Of a DNA stretch of 64,000 bases, positions 1-7,644 are shown piece after piece. Location of the stretch: NCBI GenBank assembly GCA_016699855.1, contig CP064988.1:372001-436000 (forward strand), written 5' to 3'. This stretch comes from Rhodospirillales bacterium (GTDB lineage: Bacteria > Pseudomonadota > Alphaproteobacteria > Reyranellales > Reyranellaceae). Position 1 is the first letter of the stretch, and the number at the start of each line of letters is the position of its first letter. The notes beneath the pieces were generated by a model. That model ran no database searches, had not been told where the DNA came from, and saw only the letters and a list, made by a program, of their open reading frames with translations. The position numbers and the translations under genes were made by a program.

Positions 1-365
1 TGCCATTCGTTCGAGTACTTGCCGCCGACGCGCGCGAGATCCGGCCCGGTGCGCTTCGAGCCCCACTGGAACGGGTGGTCGTACATGCTCTCGGCGGCGA
101 GGCTGTAGTGTCCGTAGCGCTCGACCTCGTCGCGCAACGGCCGCACCATCTGGCTGTGGCAGACGTAGCAGCCCTCGCGGATGTAGATGTTGCGGCCCAT
201 CAGCTCGAGCGGCGTGTAGGGCCGGACGCCGGCGACGCGCTCGATGGTGGTCTCGACGGCGAACAGCGGCACGATCTCGACCAGACCGCCGATCGCGACG
301 GTGACCAGGGTGAGCGCCAGCAGCAGCACGCTGTTGCGCTCGATGGTGGCGTGACGGAAGGCCAT
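1..365 (-). CDS. ccoO: cbb3-type cytochrome c oxidase subunit II, CcoO (partial, 3' end outside window)
   Basis: This is the monoheme c subunit that passes electrons to the CcoN core of the high-affinity cbb3 terminal oxidase in the inner membrane. The visible N-terminal ~121 residues contain one membrane anchor (about residues 10-35), the heme motif CYVCH (C-X2-C-H) and the family signature YDHPFQWGSKRTGPDLARVG. The ATG lies 12 bases after the ccoN stop, so the pair forms a ccoNO operon. The gene runs off the left edge of the window; ccoQ and ccoP would be expected just outside it. Confidence 0.95.
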   Translation of the reverse strand, partial: MAFRHATIERNSVLLLALTLVTVAIGGLVEIVPLFAVETTIERVAGVRPYTPLELMGRNIYIREGCYVCHSQMVRPLRDEVERYGHYSLAAESMYDHPFQWGSKRTGPDLARVGGKYSNEW

Positions 366-377
366 GATCCCCTCTCC

Positions 378-1853
378 CTACGCGGCCGCGCGGGCGGCCG
401 GGGCGGCGGCGGGCACGCCGTGCGTCACCGTGCGCCACAGGTTGAACACCATGATCACCGCGCCGCCGAGGAACAGGAGGCCGCCCAGCGCGCGGATCAG
501 GTACGAGGGGTGCTTCGCCTCGACGGTCTCGATGAACGAGTACTGCAGGAAGCCGAGCTCGTCGTAGGCGCGCCACATCAGGCCCTCCATGATGCCGCTG
601 ACCCACATCGACGTGATGTAGAGGACGATGCCGATGGTCGCGACCCAGAAGTGCCATGCGACCAGCCGCTGCGACCACACGGCCTGGCGGTTCCACAGGA
701 CCGGGACGAGGTAGTAGAGCGTCCCGAACACCACGAGGGCGTTCCAGCCGAGCGCGCCGGAATGCACGTGGCCGATCGTCCAGTCCGTGTAGTGGCTGAG
801 CGCGTTGACCTGCTTGATCGACATCATCGGCCCCTCGAACGTGGACATGCCGTAGAAGCCGACCGCCGTGACGTTGAAGCGCAGGGAGGGATCCGTGCGC
901 AGCTTCTCCCACGCGCCGGACAGCGTCATGACGCCGTTGATCATGCCGCCCCATGACGGCATCCAGAGCATGATGGAGAACACCATGCCGAGCGTCTGCG
1001 CCCAGTCCGGCAGCGCGGTGTAGAGCAGATGGTGCGGGCCGGCCCAGATGTAGAGGAACACCAGCGCCCAGAAGTGGATGATCGACAGGCGGTAGGAGTA
1101 CACCGGGCGCCCCGCCGCCTTGGGGATGAAGTAGTACATCATCCCGAGGAAGCCGGCCGTCAGGAAGAAGCCGACGGCGTTGTGGCCGTACCACCACTGC
1201 GTCATCGCGTCCTGGACGCCGGCGAACAGCGAGTAGCTCTTCGCGCCGGCGGCGGACACCGGGACCGCGAGGTTGTTGACGATGTGCAGCATCGCCACCG
1301 TGACGATGAACGCAAGGTAGAACCAGTTCGCGACATAGATGTGCGGCTCCCGCCGCTTCATCAGCGTGCCGACGAACGCCACGAGGTAGACGACCCAGAG
1401 GGCCGTCAGGAACAGGTCGATGTACCACTCAGGCTCGGCGTACTCCTTGCTCTGCGAGTAGCCGAGCACGTACGACAGGGCCGCCATGACGATGAAGAAC
1501 TGGTAGCCCCAGAAGATGAACCACGCGACCGGCGCGCCGCCGAACAGGCGGGCGTGGCAGGTGCGCTGGACGACGTAGATCGACGTCCCGAGCATGGCGC
1601 TGCCGCCGAACGCGAAGATCGCCGCCGACGTGTGCACCGGCCGCAGGCGGCCGAAGGTCGTCCACTCGAGCCCGAGGTTCAGGGCCGGATAGGCGAGTTG
1701 CAGGGCGATGTAGACGCCGGCCGCGAACGCGACCACGCCCCAGAAGCAGATCGCGATCACGAAGGCGCGGACGACGTCCTCGACGTAGTCCTCCCGCGCC
1801 ACCGCGCGTGGCGCGGCCAACGGTATCGCCGGAGCGGCGGCGGCGCTTGTCAT
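378..1853 (-). CDS. ccoN: cbb3-type cytochrome c oxidase subunit I, CcoN
   Basis: Catalytic heme-copper subunit of the cbb3 oxidase, which reduces O2 at low oxygen tension and pumps protons. The protein has 491 residues with about a dozen hydrophobic segments. Family motifs visible include the histidine-bearing stretches VHTSAAIFAFGGSA and WYGHNAVGFFLTAG and the haem ligand region DWTIGHVHSGALGWN. An upstream in-frame extension exists, but the ATG at 1853 fits the family N-terminus (short Ala/Pro-rich tail before the first helix). It is followed by ccoO. An Fnr-type box 61-74 bases upstream of the start suggests oxygen-responsive transcription. Confidence 0.96.
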   Translation of the reverse strand: MTSAAAAPAIPLAAPRAVAREDYVEDVVRAFVIAICFWGVVAFAAGVYIALQLAYPALNLGLEWTTFGRLRPVHTSAAIFAFGGSAMLGTSIYVVQRTCHARLFGGAPVAWFIFWGYQFFIVMAALSYVLGYSQSKEYAEPEWYIDLFLTALWVVYLVAFVGTLMKRREPHIYVANWFYLAFIVTVAMLHIVNNLAVPVSAAGAKSYSLFAGVQDAMTQWWYGHNAVGFFLTAGFLGMMYYFIPKAAGRPVYSYRLSIIHFWALVFLYIWAGPHHLLYTALPDWAQTLGMVFSIMLWMPSWGGMINGVMTLSGAWEKLRTDPSLRFNVTAVGFYGMSTFEGPMMSIKQVNALSHYTDWTIGHVHSGALGWNALVVFGTLYYLVPVLWNRQAVWSQRLVAWHFWVATIGIVLYITSMWVSGIMEGLMWRAYDELGFLQYSFIETVEAKHPSYLIRALGGLLFLGGAVIMVFNLWRTVTHGVPAAAPAARAAA

Positions 1854-1913
1854 GGTTCCCCCGATCGACGCTTGAAGGTGAGCGCTTGATAGTCCAGCCG
1901 CCGGCGTGATCCA

Positions 1914-1927
1914 TTGACGAGGATCAA
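1914..1927. promoter_or_regulatory. Fnr/FixK-type box upstream of ccoN
   Basis: The sequence TTGAC-GAGG-ATCAA matches the Fnr consensus TTGAT-N4-ATCAA at 9 of 10 half-site positions. It lies about 60 bases upstream of the ccoN start and about 107 bases upstream of the divergent DUF2189 gene. Regulation of ccoNOQP by Fnr or FixK through such boxes is well known in alphaproteobacteria. Which of the two genes it serves here is inferred from distance. Confidence 0.7.
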
Positions 1928-2034
1928 GGTCGTGGCGCGCGGCGTCGGTGAAGGATGCCGCTAGCGGCCTTCGAGGCGGCGGTCCTGGCGTCCGGGGCCG
2001 CGGCCGCTGGCCGCACGGACGGAAGAGGCGATTG

Positions 2035-2820
2035 ATGTCGAAGCCGACCGAGATCGACGAGGAACCACCCGTCGTCCCCGCCGACGGGTCGCTGCCGCTG
2101 GACCGGCCGTGGCTGTGGATGGAGCGCGGCTGGGCGGATTTCAAGCGCGCGCCGGCCATCGGCCTGCTCTACGGAATGGGCTTCGTCGGCGCGAGCTGGA
2201 CGCTGGTCACCCTGCTCGCCATCGTCGGCGACATCCATATGCTGCTGCCGTTGACCGGCGGCTTCTTCATCCTCGCGCCCCTGCTCGTGGCCGGCCTGTA
2301 CGAGACCAGCCGGCGCCTGGAACTCGGCCGCACGGCGACGGTCGGCGGCGCCTTCCTCGCGTGGCGGGCGCCGGGGCAGCTCGCGCTGATGGGCGTCGTG
2401 CTCCTCCTGATCCACCTGGTGTGGGTGCGGATCGCGCTGCTGCTCTACCCGCTCTTCTTCCACGCCCGCGCCCCGACGTGGGAGACGCTGATCCCGCAGC
2501 TGCTCGGCACGCCCACCGGGATCGGGTTGCTGATCACCGGCGGATTGATCGGCGGCGCCTTGGCCGTGCTGTCGTTCTGCGTCTCGGCCGTCTCGATCCC
2601 GATGCTCGTCGACCGCGACGTCTCGTTCGCCGAGGCGATCGTCGCCAGCCTCAAGGTCGTGGCCCGCCACCCGCGGACGATGCTGTTCTGGGGGGCGGTC
2701 ATCGTCGTCTTCACGGCGATGGGGCTGGCGACGATGTTCTTCGGCCTCGCGCTGGTCATCCCCGTCGTCGGGCATGCCACGTGGCACGCCTACCGCGACA
2801 CGGTGCCGCCGGCCGGGTGA
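2035..2820 (+). CDS. DUF2189-type integral membrane protein
   Basis: A 261-residue polytopic membrane protein with about six hydrophobic segments after a ~35-residue acidic/proline-rich cytoplasmic N-terminus. The stretch GGFFILAPLLVAGLYETSRR, the closing VGHATWHAYRD and the overall helix pattern match the DUF2189 family (function unknown), often found near respiratory or stress genes. The ATG at 2035 was chosen because a GGAAGAGG-like ribosome site lies 6-13 bases upstream and the family starts close to this point. It is transcribed away from ccoN and shares the region holding the Fnr-type box, so it may belong to the same low-oxygen regulon (inference). Confidence 0.8.
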   Translation: MSKPTEIDEEPPVVPADGSLPLDRPWLWMERGWADFKRAPAIGLLYGMGFVGASWTLVTLLAIVGDIHMLLPLTGGFFILAPLLVAGLYETSRRLELGRTATVGGAFLAWRAPGQLALMGVVLLLIHLVWVRIALLLYPLFFHARAPTWETLIPQLLGTPTGIGLLITGGLIGGALAVLSFCVSAVSIPMLVDRDVSFAEAIVASLKVVARHPRTMLFWGAVIVVFTAMGLATMFFGLALVIPVVGHATWHAYRDTVPPAG

Positions 2821-2832
2821 CGCCCCCGGACG

Positions 2833-3579
2833 TCAGTGGCCGCCCGCCACCCACATGGCGAGGGCGCCGATGTTGAGGATCGCGATCGGCACCGTGAGGC
2901 GGGCGACGGCGTCGCGCCAGCGGCGGCCAGAGGCGGCGCCGAGAGCGCCGACGACGAACAGGCCGGGCCACGTGCCGGCGGCGAACGACGCCATCGTCAG
3001 CGCCCCTTCGACCGGGCCGCCCGCCCCCGCGGCGGCGGCCAGCGCGGCGTAGATCATGCCGCAGGGCAGGAAGCCGAGCGCGACCCCGAGACCGAGATCG
3101 CCAAGCGGGCCGGGCGCGCGCGAGAACACTCCCGCCACCCGGGCCACCGTGCGTCCGACCGGGCCCATGGATGCGGCCGCCGGCGGCCGTGCTCCGACCA
3201 AGACGGGCCAGAGGAAAAGGATCACGGCGGCGGCGACGAAGGCGTACCGGGGCCACCCCATCTCGACGACGGCCGCGAAGCCGGACCCGAACGCCCCGGC
3301 CACCGCGCCGAAGGCGGAATACGAGATGGCGCGCCCGAGATGGTAGGACGGCAAGGCGCCGGCACGGATCCGCGACCAGCCGGTCACCTCGGCGAGCGGC
3401 GTGCGCACGCCGGCGCGGATGGCGCGCGACACGACGAACGGGCCGCACATGCCGACGCAATGCGTCGCGCCGGCGACGATTCCCGCCAGGAAGAGGGCCG
3501 CGAACAGCGAAACGGGCCCGAACATCCCCGGCAGCGCCGAGAGCAGGTCGAGTACGCCGGCGCCGTGGTGTTCGTGCAT
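2833..3579 (-). CDS. TauE/SafE-like (UreH/DsbD_2-domain) membrane protein
   Basis: A 248-residue membrane protein with six or more hydrophobic segments. Two cysteine motifs stand out: GATHCVGMCGPF near residues 38-49 and LGFLPCGMIYAAL near 165-180. This pairing is typical of the COG2836 sulfite exporter TauE/SafE-like proteins that carry a DsbD-type transmembrane domain and are often encoded beside cbb3 oxidase and copper genes. A role in thiol or metal handling for oxidase maturation is plausible but inferred. The start follows a short His-rich stretch (MHEHHGAG). It is tail-to-tail with the DUF2189 gene and lies downstream of the Fnr gene on the same strand (46-base gap). Confidence 0.85.
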   Translation of the reverse strand: MHEHHGAGVLDLLSALPGMFGPVSLFAALFLAGIVAGATHCVGMCGPFVVSRAIRAGVRTPLAEVTGWSRIRAGALPSYHLGRAISYSAFGAVAGAFGSGFAAVVEMGWPRYAFVAAAVILFLWPVLVGARPPAAASMGPVGRTVARVAGVFSRAPGPLGDLGLGVALGFLPCGMIYAALAAAAGAGGPVEGALTMASFAAGTWPGLFVVGALGAASGRRWRDAVARLTVPIAILNIGALAMWVAGGH

Positions 3580-3625
3580 GCCCGATGGTCCGTCTCAGTT
3601 CCGCAGGACGAGCGCGCCCGCCGTG

Positions 3626-4402
3626 TCAGCTCGCGTCGGCCGCCGCCCGCAGCTTGGCCTCGGACGCCATGCGCACGACGTTGATGTCGTCGAGCTCGAT
3701 GGCGCCGGCCTTGCGCAGCTTCGTCATCGTCCGGCTCACCGTCTCGATCGTGAGCCCGAGGTAGTCGCCGATCTCGCCGCGGGTCATCGGCAGCGGGATC
3801 GGATTGCCCGGACGCCCGTGCGCGACAGCGCGGTCCGACAGGTTCAGCAGGAAGCTGGCGACCCGCTCCATCGCCGTCTTGCGGCCGAGCAGCAGCATCT
3901 GGTCCTGGGCGGACGCCAGCTCGGTCGACGCGATCCTCAACAGGCGCCGCTCCATGTGGGGATGCTCGGACATGTAGTTCTCGAACCGTTCCCGCGTGAA
4001 GCGGCAGACCTCGACCGGCGTCAACGCCTCGGCCGTGTAGGCGCAGGTCGCGCCGTGCGCCAAGCCGATGAAATCGCCATCGAACAGGAAGCCGGTGATC
4101 TGGCGGCGGCCATCGGCAAGCGCCTTGTAGAGGCTCACCGCGCCCTGCGAGATGGCGAAAACGTGCGTGGCCGCGTCGCCCTCCTCGAACAGCGACCGGC
4201 CGGGCTCGATGCGCGCTTTCGAGGCCAACGCGTAGAAGCCCGGCAGCTCGGCGTCGGTCAGGGGCGCGCAGACGGAGTACTCGCGAGAGGCGCAGTGGCT
4301 GCACGGCTCGAATCCGCAACCCGCGCCACGTGGGCCGGGAACCGCCGAGGGCCGGGTCTTTCCATCCGGAACGGTGGTCGGAACGCTCGGCATCGCTTTC
4401 AT
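3626..4402 (-). CDS. fnr: Crp/Fnr-family regulator with [4Fe-4S] cysteines (Fnr/FnrN type)
   Basis: A 258-residue oxygen-sensing transcription regulator. Cys34, Cys37 and Cys45 form the C-X2-C-X7-C pattern typical of alphaproteobacterial FnrN (Cys29 is a further one), and Cys120 in GATCAYTAEAL is the distal cluster ligand. FixK proteins lack these residues. The cyclic-nucleotide-binding-like fold spans about 50-160; the helix-turn-helix contains ETVSR at 220-224, matching the Fnr E-xx-SR DNA-reading residues that recognise TTGAT. Two starts are possible (4402 or an ATG three codons later at 4393); the GGGGGG tract favours the later one by spacing. An Fnr box 55-68 bases upstream suggests autoregulation or control of the divergent gene. 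Confidence 0.9.
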   Translation of the reverse strand: MKAMPSVPTTVPDGKTRPSAVPGPRGAGCGFEPCSHCASREYSVCAPLTDAELPGFYALASKARIEPGRSLFEEGDAATHVFAISQGAVSLYKALADGRRQITGFLFDGDFIGLAHGATCAYTAEALTPVEVCRFTRERFENYMSEHPHMERRLLRIASTELASAQDQMLLLGRKTAMERVASFLLNLSDRAVAHGRPGNPIPLPMTRGEIGDYLGLTIETVSRTMTKLRKAGAIELDDINVVRMASEAKLRAAADAS

Positions 4403-4456
4403 CCCCCCAGTGAAACGGTCGCGCGCCCGAACCTACGGTGCGGGCATCGCGTCACC

Positions 4457-4470
4457 TTGATCCACATCAT
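4457..4470. promoter_or_regulatory. Fnr-type box between fnr and the divergent gene
   Basis: TTGAT-CCAC-ATCAT matches the Fnr consensus at 9 of 10 half-site positions. It sits roughly midway between the divergent starts at 4402 and 4528, so it could autoregulate fnr, control the plus-strand gene, or both. A further half site, GATCAAGG, follows at about 4484-4491. Confidence 0.7.
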
Positions 4471-4527
4471 GGCCCGCGACCCTCGATCAAGGCGACAGAT
4501 GAGCGCGGTGACTATCGGAGGCCTGCC

Positions 4528-5019
4528 ATGAGCGGATGGCGTATCGTTCCCCTGCCGGACTCGCGGATTCCAGAGGCGTGGCCGTTGGTGCGGCTGCGCT
4601 ATCCGTGTTGGACCCTCGACACTTGGTTGGGCGAGGCTCGAACCCTGCTGGACGACGACGAGCCGTCGGGTATCCTCTGCGCCGAGACCGGCGGCGGCTA
4701 CATCTACGCGTTGTGCGCCTACGCGAAGCGCGGCTGCGCGCGCGGTGGCGACCAGATGGCCCTGCCGATCGTGGCCAATGTCCGCTGGAATCTCACCGAC
4801 GATCCGCTGGAGCGGATTCTGTCAGAGGTGGAAACGATCGCTCGCTCCGAAGGGTGCGGTTGCATCGCGACAGCCGGAGGTGCCATTGCTGCGGCCACCG
4901 ATACCGCCCGCTGGGAGCAGCTTGGCTACCGATGGCTCGGCGAGGTGTTCCGCAAGAAGCTTCCAGCCGCCGGACAGTTGCCGGCGGCCCGTGATCCGAG
5001 GTGTTCGATATGCCTATGA
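4528..5019 (+). CDS. conserved protein, possible GNAT-fold acetyltransferase-like
   Basis: A 163-residue soluble protein. The C-terminal part (ARSEGCGCIATAGG, then WEQLGYRWLGEVFRKKL) resembles the end of GNAT N-acetyltransferases, where an EGC.. helix is followed by WEQLGY. The acetyl-CoA P-loop (R/Q-X2-G-X-G/A) is not clear, so enzymatic activity is uncertain. The ATG at 4528 follows a weak CGGAGG site 9 bases upstream. The 3' end overlaps the next gene by 10 bases, which suggests translational coupling. Its promoter region carries an Fnr-type box, so microaerobic expression is likely (inference). Confidence 0.6.
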   Translation: MSGWRIVPLPDSRIPEAWPLVRLRYPCWTLDTWLGEARTLLDDDEPSGILCAETGGGYIYALCAYAKRGCARGGDQMALPIVANVRWNLTDDPLERILSEVETIARSEGCGCIATAGGAIAAATDTARWEQLGYRWLGEVFRKKLPAAGQLPAARDPRCSICL

Positions 5020-5369
5020 AGACGATACGACTTGAACTCGCGCGCAATCCGGGCCACCCCGACGGCGACGCCGCGTGCGGCTACGAGATCAAGGCGCCGC
5101 TCGACCGCGACCACCACATCGACGTCGCGGCCTTTCGCGGCGCGCGCAAGGCGTGCGTCGTGCGCCGTTTCTGGCGCGGCGAGGACGACCAGACAGGCGA
5201 GCTGCACCACACCCGGCACGGCACTTGGGCGTTTTCGTACGCGCCGGGCGAGGAGGACGACGAGCCTTTGTTCCGCCTCGATACGCACCCTCTCAAGGTC
5301 GGAGAGTACGTGACGGTGCGCGAGCGCGATGGCGAGGCGCTGACGTTCCGCGTCGCACGCGTCGCCTGA
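5010..5369 (+). CDS. conserved hypothetical protein (alphaproteobacterial type)
   Basis: A 119-residue soluble, charged protein without membrane segments. Recognisable features are the opening MPMKTIRLELARNPGHPDGD, a central VRRFWRGEDDQTG and the motif TWAFSYAPGEEDDEP. I recall similar proteins of unknown function in alphaproteobacteria, but no function can be assigned. The ATG at 5010 is preferred over the GTG at 5001 and the ATG at 5016 because CCGAGG ends 9 bases before it. It overlaps the preceding gene and precedes the universal stress protein gene, separated from it by an Fnr-type box. Confidence 0.65.
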   Translation: MPMKTIRLELARNPGHPDGDAACGYEIKAPLDRDHHIDVAAFRGARKACVVRRFWRGEDDQTGELHHTRHGTWAFSYAPGEEDDEPLFRLDTHPLKVGEYVTVRERDGEALTFRVARVA

Positions 5370-5388
5370 GCGCGGCCGCGTCCGCGGA

Positions 5389-5402
5389 TTGACGGCGGTC
5401 AA
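5389..5402. promoter_or_regulatory. Fnr-type box upstream of the universal stress protein gene
   Basis: TTGAC-GGCG-GTCAA is a perfect inverted repeat of the TTGAC half site with the standard 4-base spacer. It lies 70-84 bases before the ATG at 5473, a normal position for class II or III activation. It is the third such box in the first 5.5 kb, supporting a local Fnr regulon. Confidence 0.65.
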
Positions 5403-5472
5403 GGCGCCACCGTCGCATCGGGCGCAATGGATGATGCGTTAAACCGACTTCCGCCAGAACAGGGAGGGAATC

Positions 5473-6279
5473 ATGCCCTACAAGACGCTTCTCGTGCATG
5501 CCGACGCCGACGACCGCCTCGCGGCGCGCATCACGCTCGCCGCGTCGCTCGCCCGCGCCCAGGACGCGCGCGCGCTCTTCGTCTACGCGCTCCAGGCGCC
5601 CACCGTCATGGCGCTCTACGGCGAGCACGTGCCCGCCTCGGTGATCGAGATGCAGATCGAATCCGAGCGCCAGACCGCGGCCGGGGTCCACGCCAAGGTC
5701 GAGGAGCAGTGCCGGCGGGAAGGCCTGCGGATGGAATGGCGCCAGGTCGAGGGCTCCGCCTCGCAGGTGCTGCCGCCGGCCGGCGCCGTCGCCGACCTGA
5801 TCGTGATGGGGCAGGATCCCGCCGATTCCGACGGATCCGTCGTCGCCGAGGTCGCGCTCACCGCAGGCCGGCCAATTCTGTGCGTGCCGCACAGCGGCAC
5901 TTTCACCTCCGTCGGCCGCCGCGTGCTGCTTGCGTGGAACGGATCGCGCAGATCCGCCCGCGCGGCGCACGACGCCATTCCGCTGATGCGCGGCGCCGAG
6001 CGCGTGGTGCTGTTCGCGGCGGAGGAGGATGACGGCGTCGCGACGGCGACGGACGCCGCCGCGCATCTGGCCGCGCACGGCGTCAAGGTCGAGCTGCGCC
6101 GCGCCCATCTCGGCGATCTGGACGCCGGCACGGCGTTGCTCAACGCCGTGACCGACGATGGCGTGGACCTGCTGGTGATGGGCGCCTACGGCCACAGCCG
6201 GTTCCGCGAGTTCGTGTTCGGCGGCGCCACCCGCACGGTCCTCGGATCGATGACGGTTCCGACGCTGTTGTCGCACTGA
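5473..6279 (+). CDS. universal stress protein, tandem UspA domains
   Basis: A 268-residue cytoplasmic protein made of two Usp domains (about 1-140 and 150-268). The second keeps the ATP-binding signature LLVMGAYGHSRFREFVFGG followed by TRTVLGSMTVP (G-2x-G-9x-G-S/T type); the first is degenerate there (LIVMGQDPADSDGS). A strong GGGAGGGAATC site precedes the ATG. Tandem Usp proteins are commonly induced under oxygen limitation together with cbb3 oxidase, which fits the Fnr-type box upstream and the neighbours. Its molecular role (ATP-dependent stress signalling) is inferred from the family. Confidence 0.88.
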   Translation: MPYKTLLVHADADDRLAARITLAASLARAQDARALFVYALQAPTVMALYGEHVPASVIEMQIESERQTAAGVHAKVEEQCRREGLRMEWRQVEGSASQVLPPAGAVADLIVMGQDPADSDGSVVAEVALTAGRPILCVPHSGTFTSVGRRVLLAWNGSRRSARAAHDAIPLMRGAERVVLFAAEEDDGVATATDAAAHLAAHGVKVELRRAHLGDLDAGTALLNAVTDDGVDLLVMGAYGHSRFREFVFGGATRTVLGSMTVPTLLSH

Positions 6280-6313
6280 GCGTCGGGACCGCGCGGTCCC
6301 CCGGCGGCGGCGG

Positions 6314-7507
6314 TCAGCCCGCCGCCACCGCCCCGCCCGCGACCAGCGCGTCGATCTCCGTCTCGGCGTAGCCCGCCTCGCGCAGCACCTCGCGGGTGTG
6401 CTCGCCGAGGCCCGGCGCCAGGCGCCGCACGGCGGCGGGAGTGGCGGAGAAGCGCGCGGGCGGCCGCGCCTGGCGGATCCGGCCCTCGGTGGGATGGTCG
6501 AGGTCCTCGAACATGCCGACCGCCTTGAGGTGCGGCTGCTCGGCGATCTCCGTCAGCTTCGCGAACGAGGTGTGCGGCACGTCGATGCGCAGCAGCAGCG
6601 CCTCCCATTCGGCCGTGGTGCGCGACGGCGCGATGTCGCGCATCCGGTCGTATATGCGGTCGATGTTGCGCGCCCGCGCCACCGGATCGCGCACCGCGAA
6701 CTCCTCGACGCATTCCGGATGGCCGACGGCCTCGAAGAACGCGCACCAGTTGTCGCCGGAATACGGCAGCATCGTCAGCCAGCCATCCTTGGTCCGCACC
6801 GGCCGCCGCGCCTTCATGCGGTTGTAGCCGGCAGGACCGATGGGCGGCACGAAGGCGTGGCCACCGAACATCTCGATGCTGTTGAACGCCGCCAGCGTCT
6901 CCAGCATCGGCACCTCGACCATCTGGCCCTCGCCGGTGCGCTCGCGATGCAGCAGCGCCGCCGTCACGGCCGATGTCAGCGCCATGCCGCAGATCTTGTC
7001 GCCGATCAGGCTGGGCACGAACGCCGGCTCGTCGTCCGTGCCCATCGCCGACGCGAAGCCGGAGGCCGCTTGGATGATCTCGTCGAAGGCCGGCCGGGCG
7101 CGCCACGGACCGTCCTGTCCGAACCCGGTCGCCGCCGCGTAGACGATTCCCGGGTTGAGCGCCTTGCACGCCTCGTAGCCGAAGCCGAGCCGCTCCATGC
7201 CGGCGGGCCTGATGTTGGTGACCAGCGCGTGGACGCCGGGGATCAGACGGCGCAGCACCGCCTTGCCGTCGGGATGCTTCAGGTCGAGCGCGAGGCTGCG
7301 CTTGTTGCGGTTCGCGGCCATGAACTGCCCGCTCATGCCGCGGTTGCGGAACTGGCCGGAGTTCCGCCAGGTGTCGCCGGTGAGCGACTCGACCTTGATG
7401 ATCTCCGCGCCCCAGTCGCCGAGCGTCTGCGTGCCGAACGGGCCGAAAAGCACGTTCGTCAAATCGAGGATTCGGATCCCTTTGAGCGGTCCGGCGGATT
7501 CGGTCAT
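6314..7507 (-). CDS. family III CoA-transferase (CaiB/BaiF)
   Basis: A 397-residue cytosolic enzyme that moves CoA between carboxylic acids through an aspartyl-CoA intermediate. The opening GIRILDLTNVLFGPFGTQTL and the segments NRNKRSLALDLKHPDGK and EVPMLETLAAFN are typical of the CaiB/BaiF family. The ATG at 7507 fits the family start; a longer in-frame extension upstream is low-complexity and rejected. It is divergent from the molybdenum hydroxylase gene at 7645 (137-base intergenic space), suggesting one pathway for activation and oxidation of a carboxylate. Substrate unknown. A paralogue lies at 43814-45013. Confidence 0.88.
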   Translation of the reverse strand: MTESAGPLKGIRILDLTNVLFGPFGTQTLGDWGAEIIKVESLTGDTWRNSGQFRNRGMSGQFMAANRNKRSLALDLKHPDGKAVLRRLIPGVHALVTNIRPAGMERLGFGYEACKALNPGIVYAAATGFGQDGPWRARPAFDEIIQAASGFASAMGTDDEPAFVPSLIGDKICGMALTSAVTAALLHRERTGEGQMVEVPMLETLAAFNSIEMFGGHAFVPPIGPAGYNRMKARRPVRTKDGWLTMLPYSGDNWCAFFEAVGHPECVEEFAVRDPVARARNIDRIYDRMRDIAPSRTTAEWEALLLRIDVPHTSFAKLTEIAEQPHLKAVGMFEDLDHPTEGRIRQARPPARFSATPAAVRRLAPGLGEHTREVLREAGYAETEIDALVAGGAVAAG

Positions 7508-7644
7508 GGCGTTCCGTTCCCTGAGAGGCGGCCGCAGGATAGGCGATGCGTCGTCGCGTGGCGACCATGCGCGCGGCGCCGTGGGCCGCCGTCGGCGCCA
7601 TGCTATATTCGCGGCACCGCTCCCCAATCCCGCCAGGATGACCG

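Noticed and set aside
4528..5019. Firm assignment of an acetyltransferase function
   Set aside because: Only the C-terminal part resembles the GNAT fold, and the acetyl-CoA binding loop is not clear, so the function is left open.
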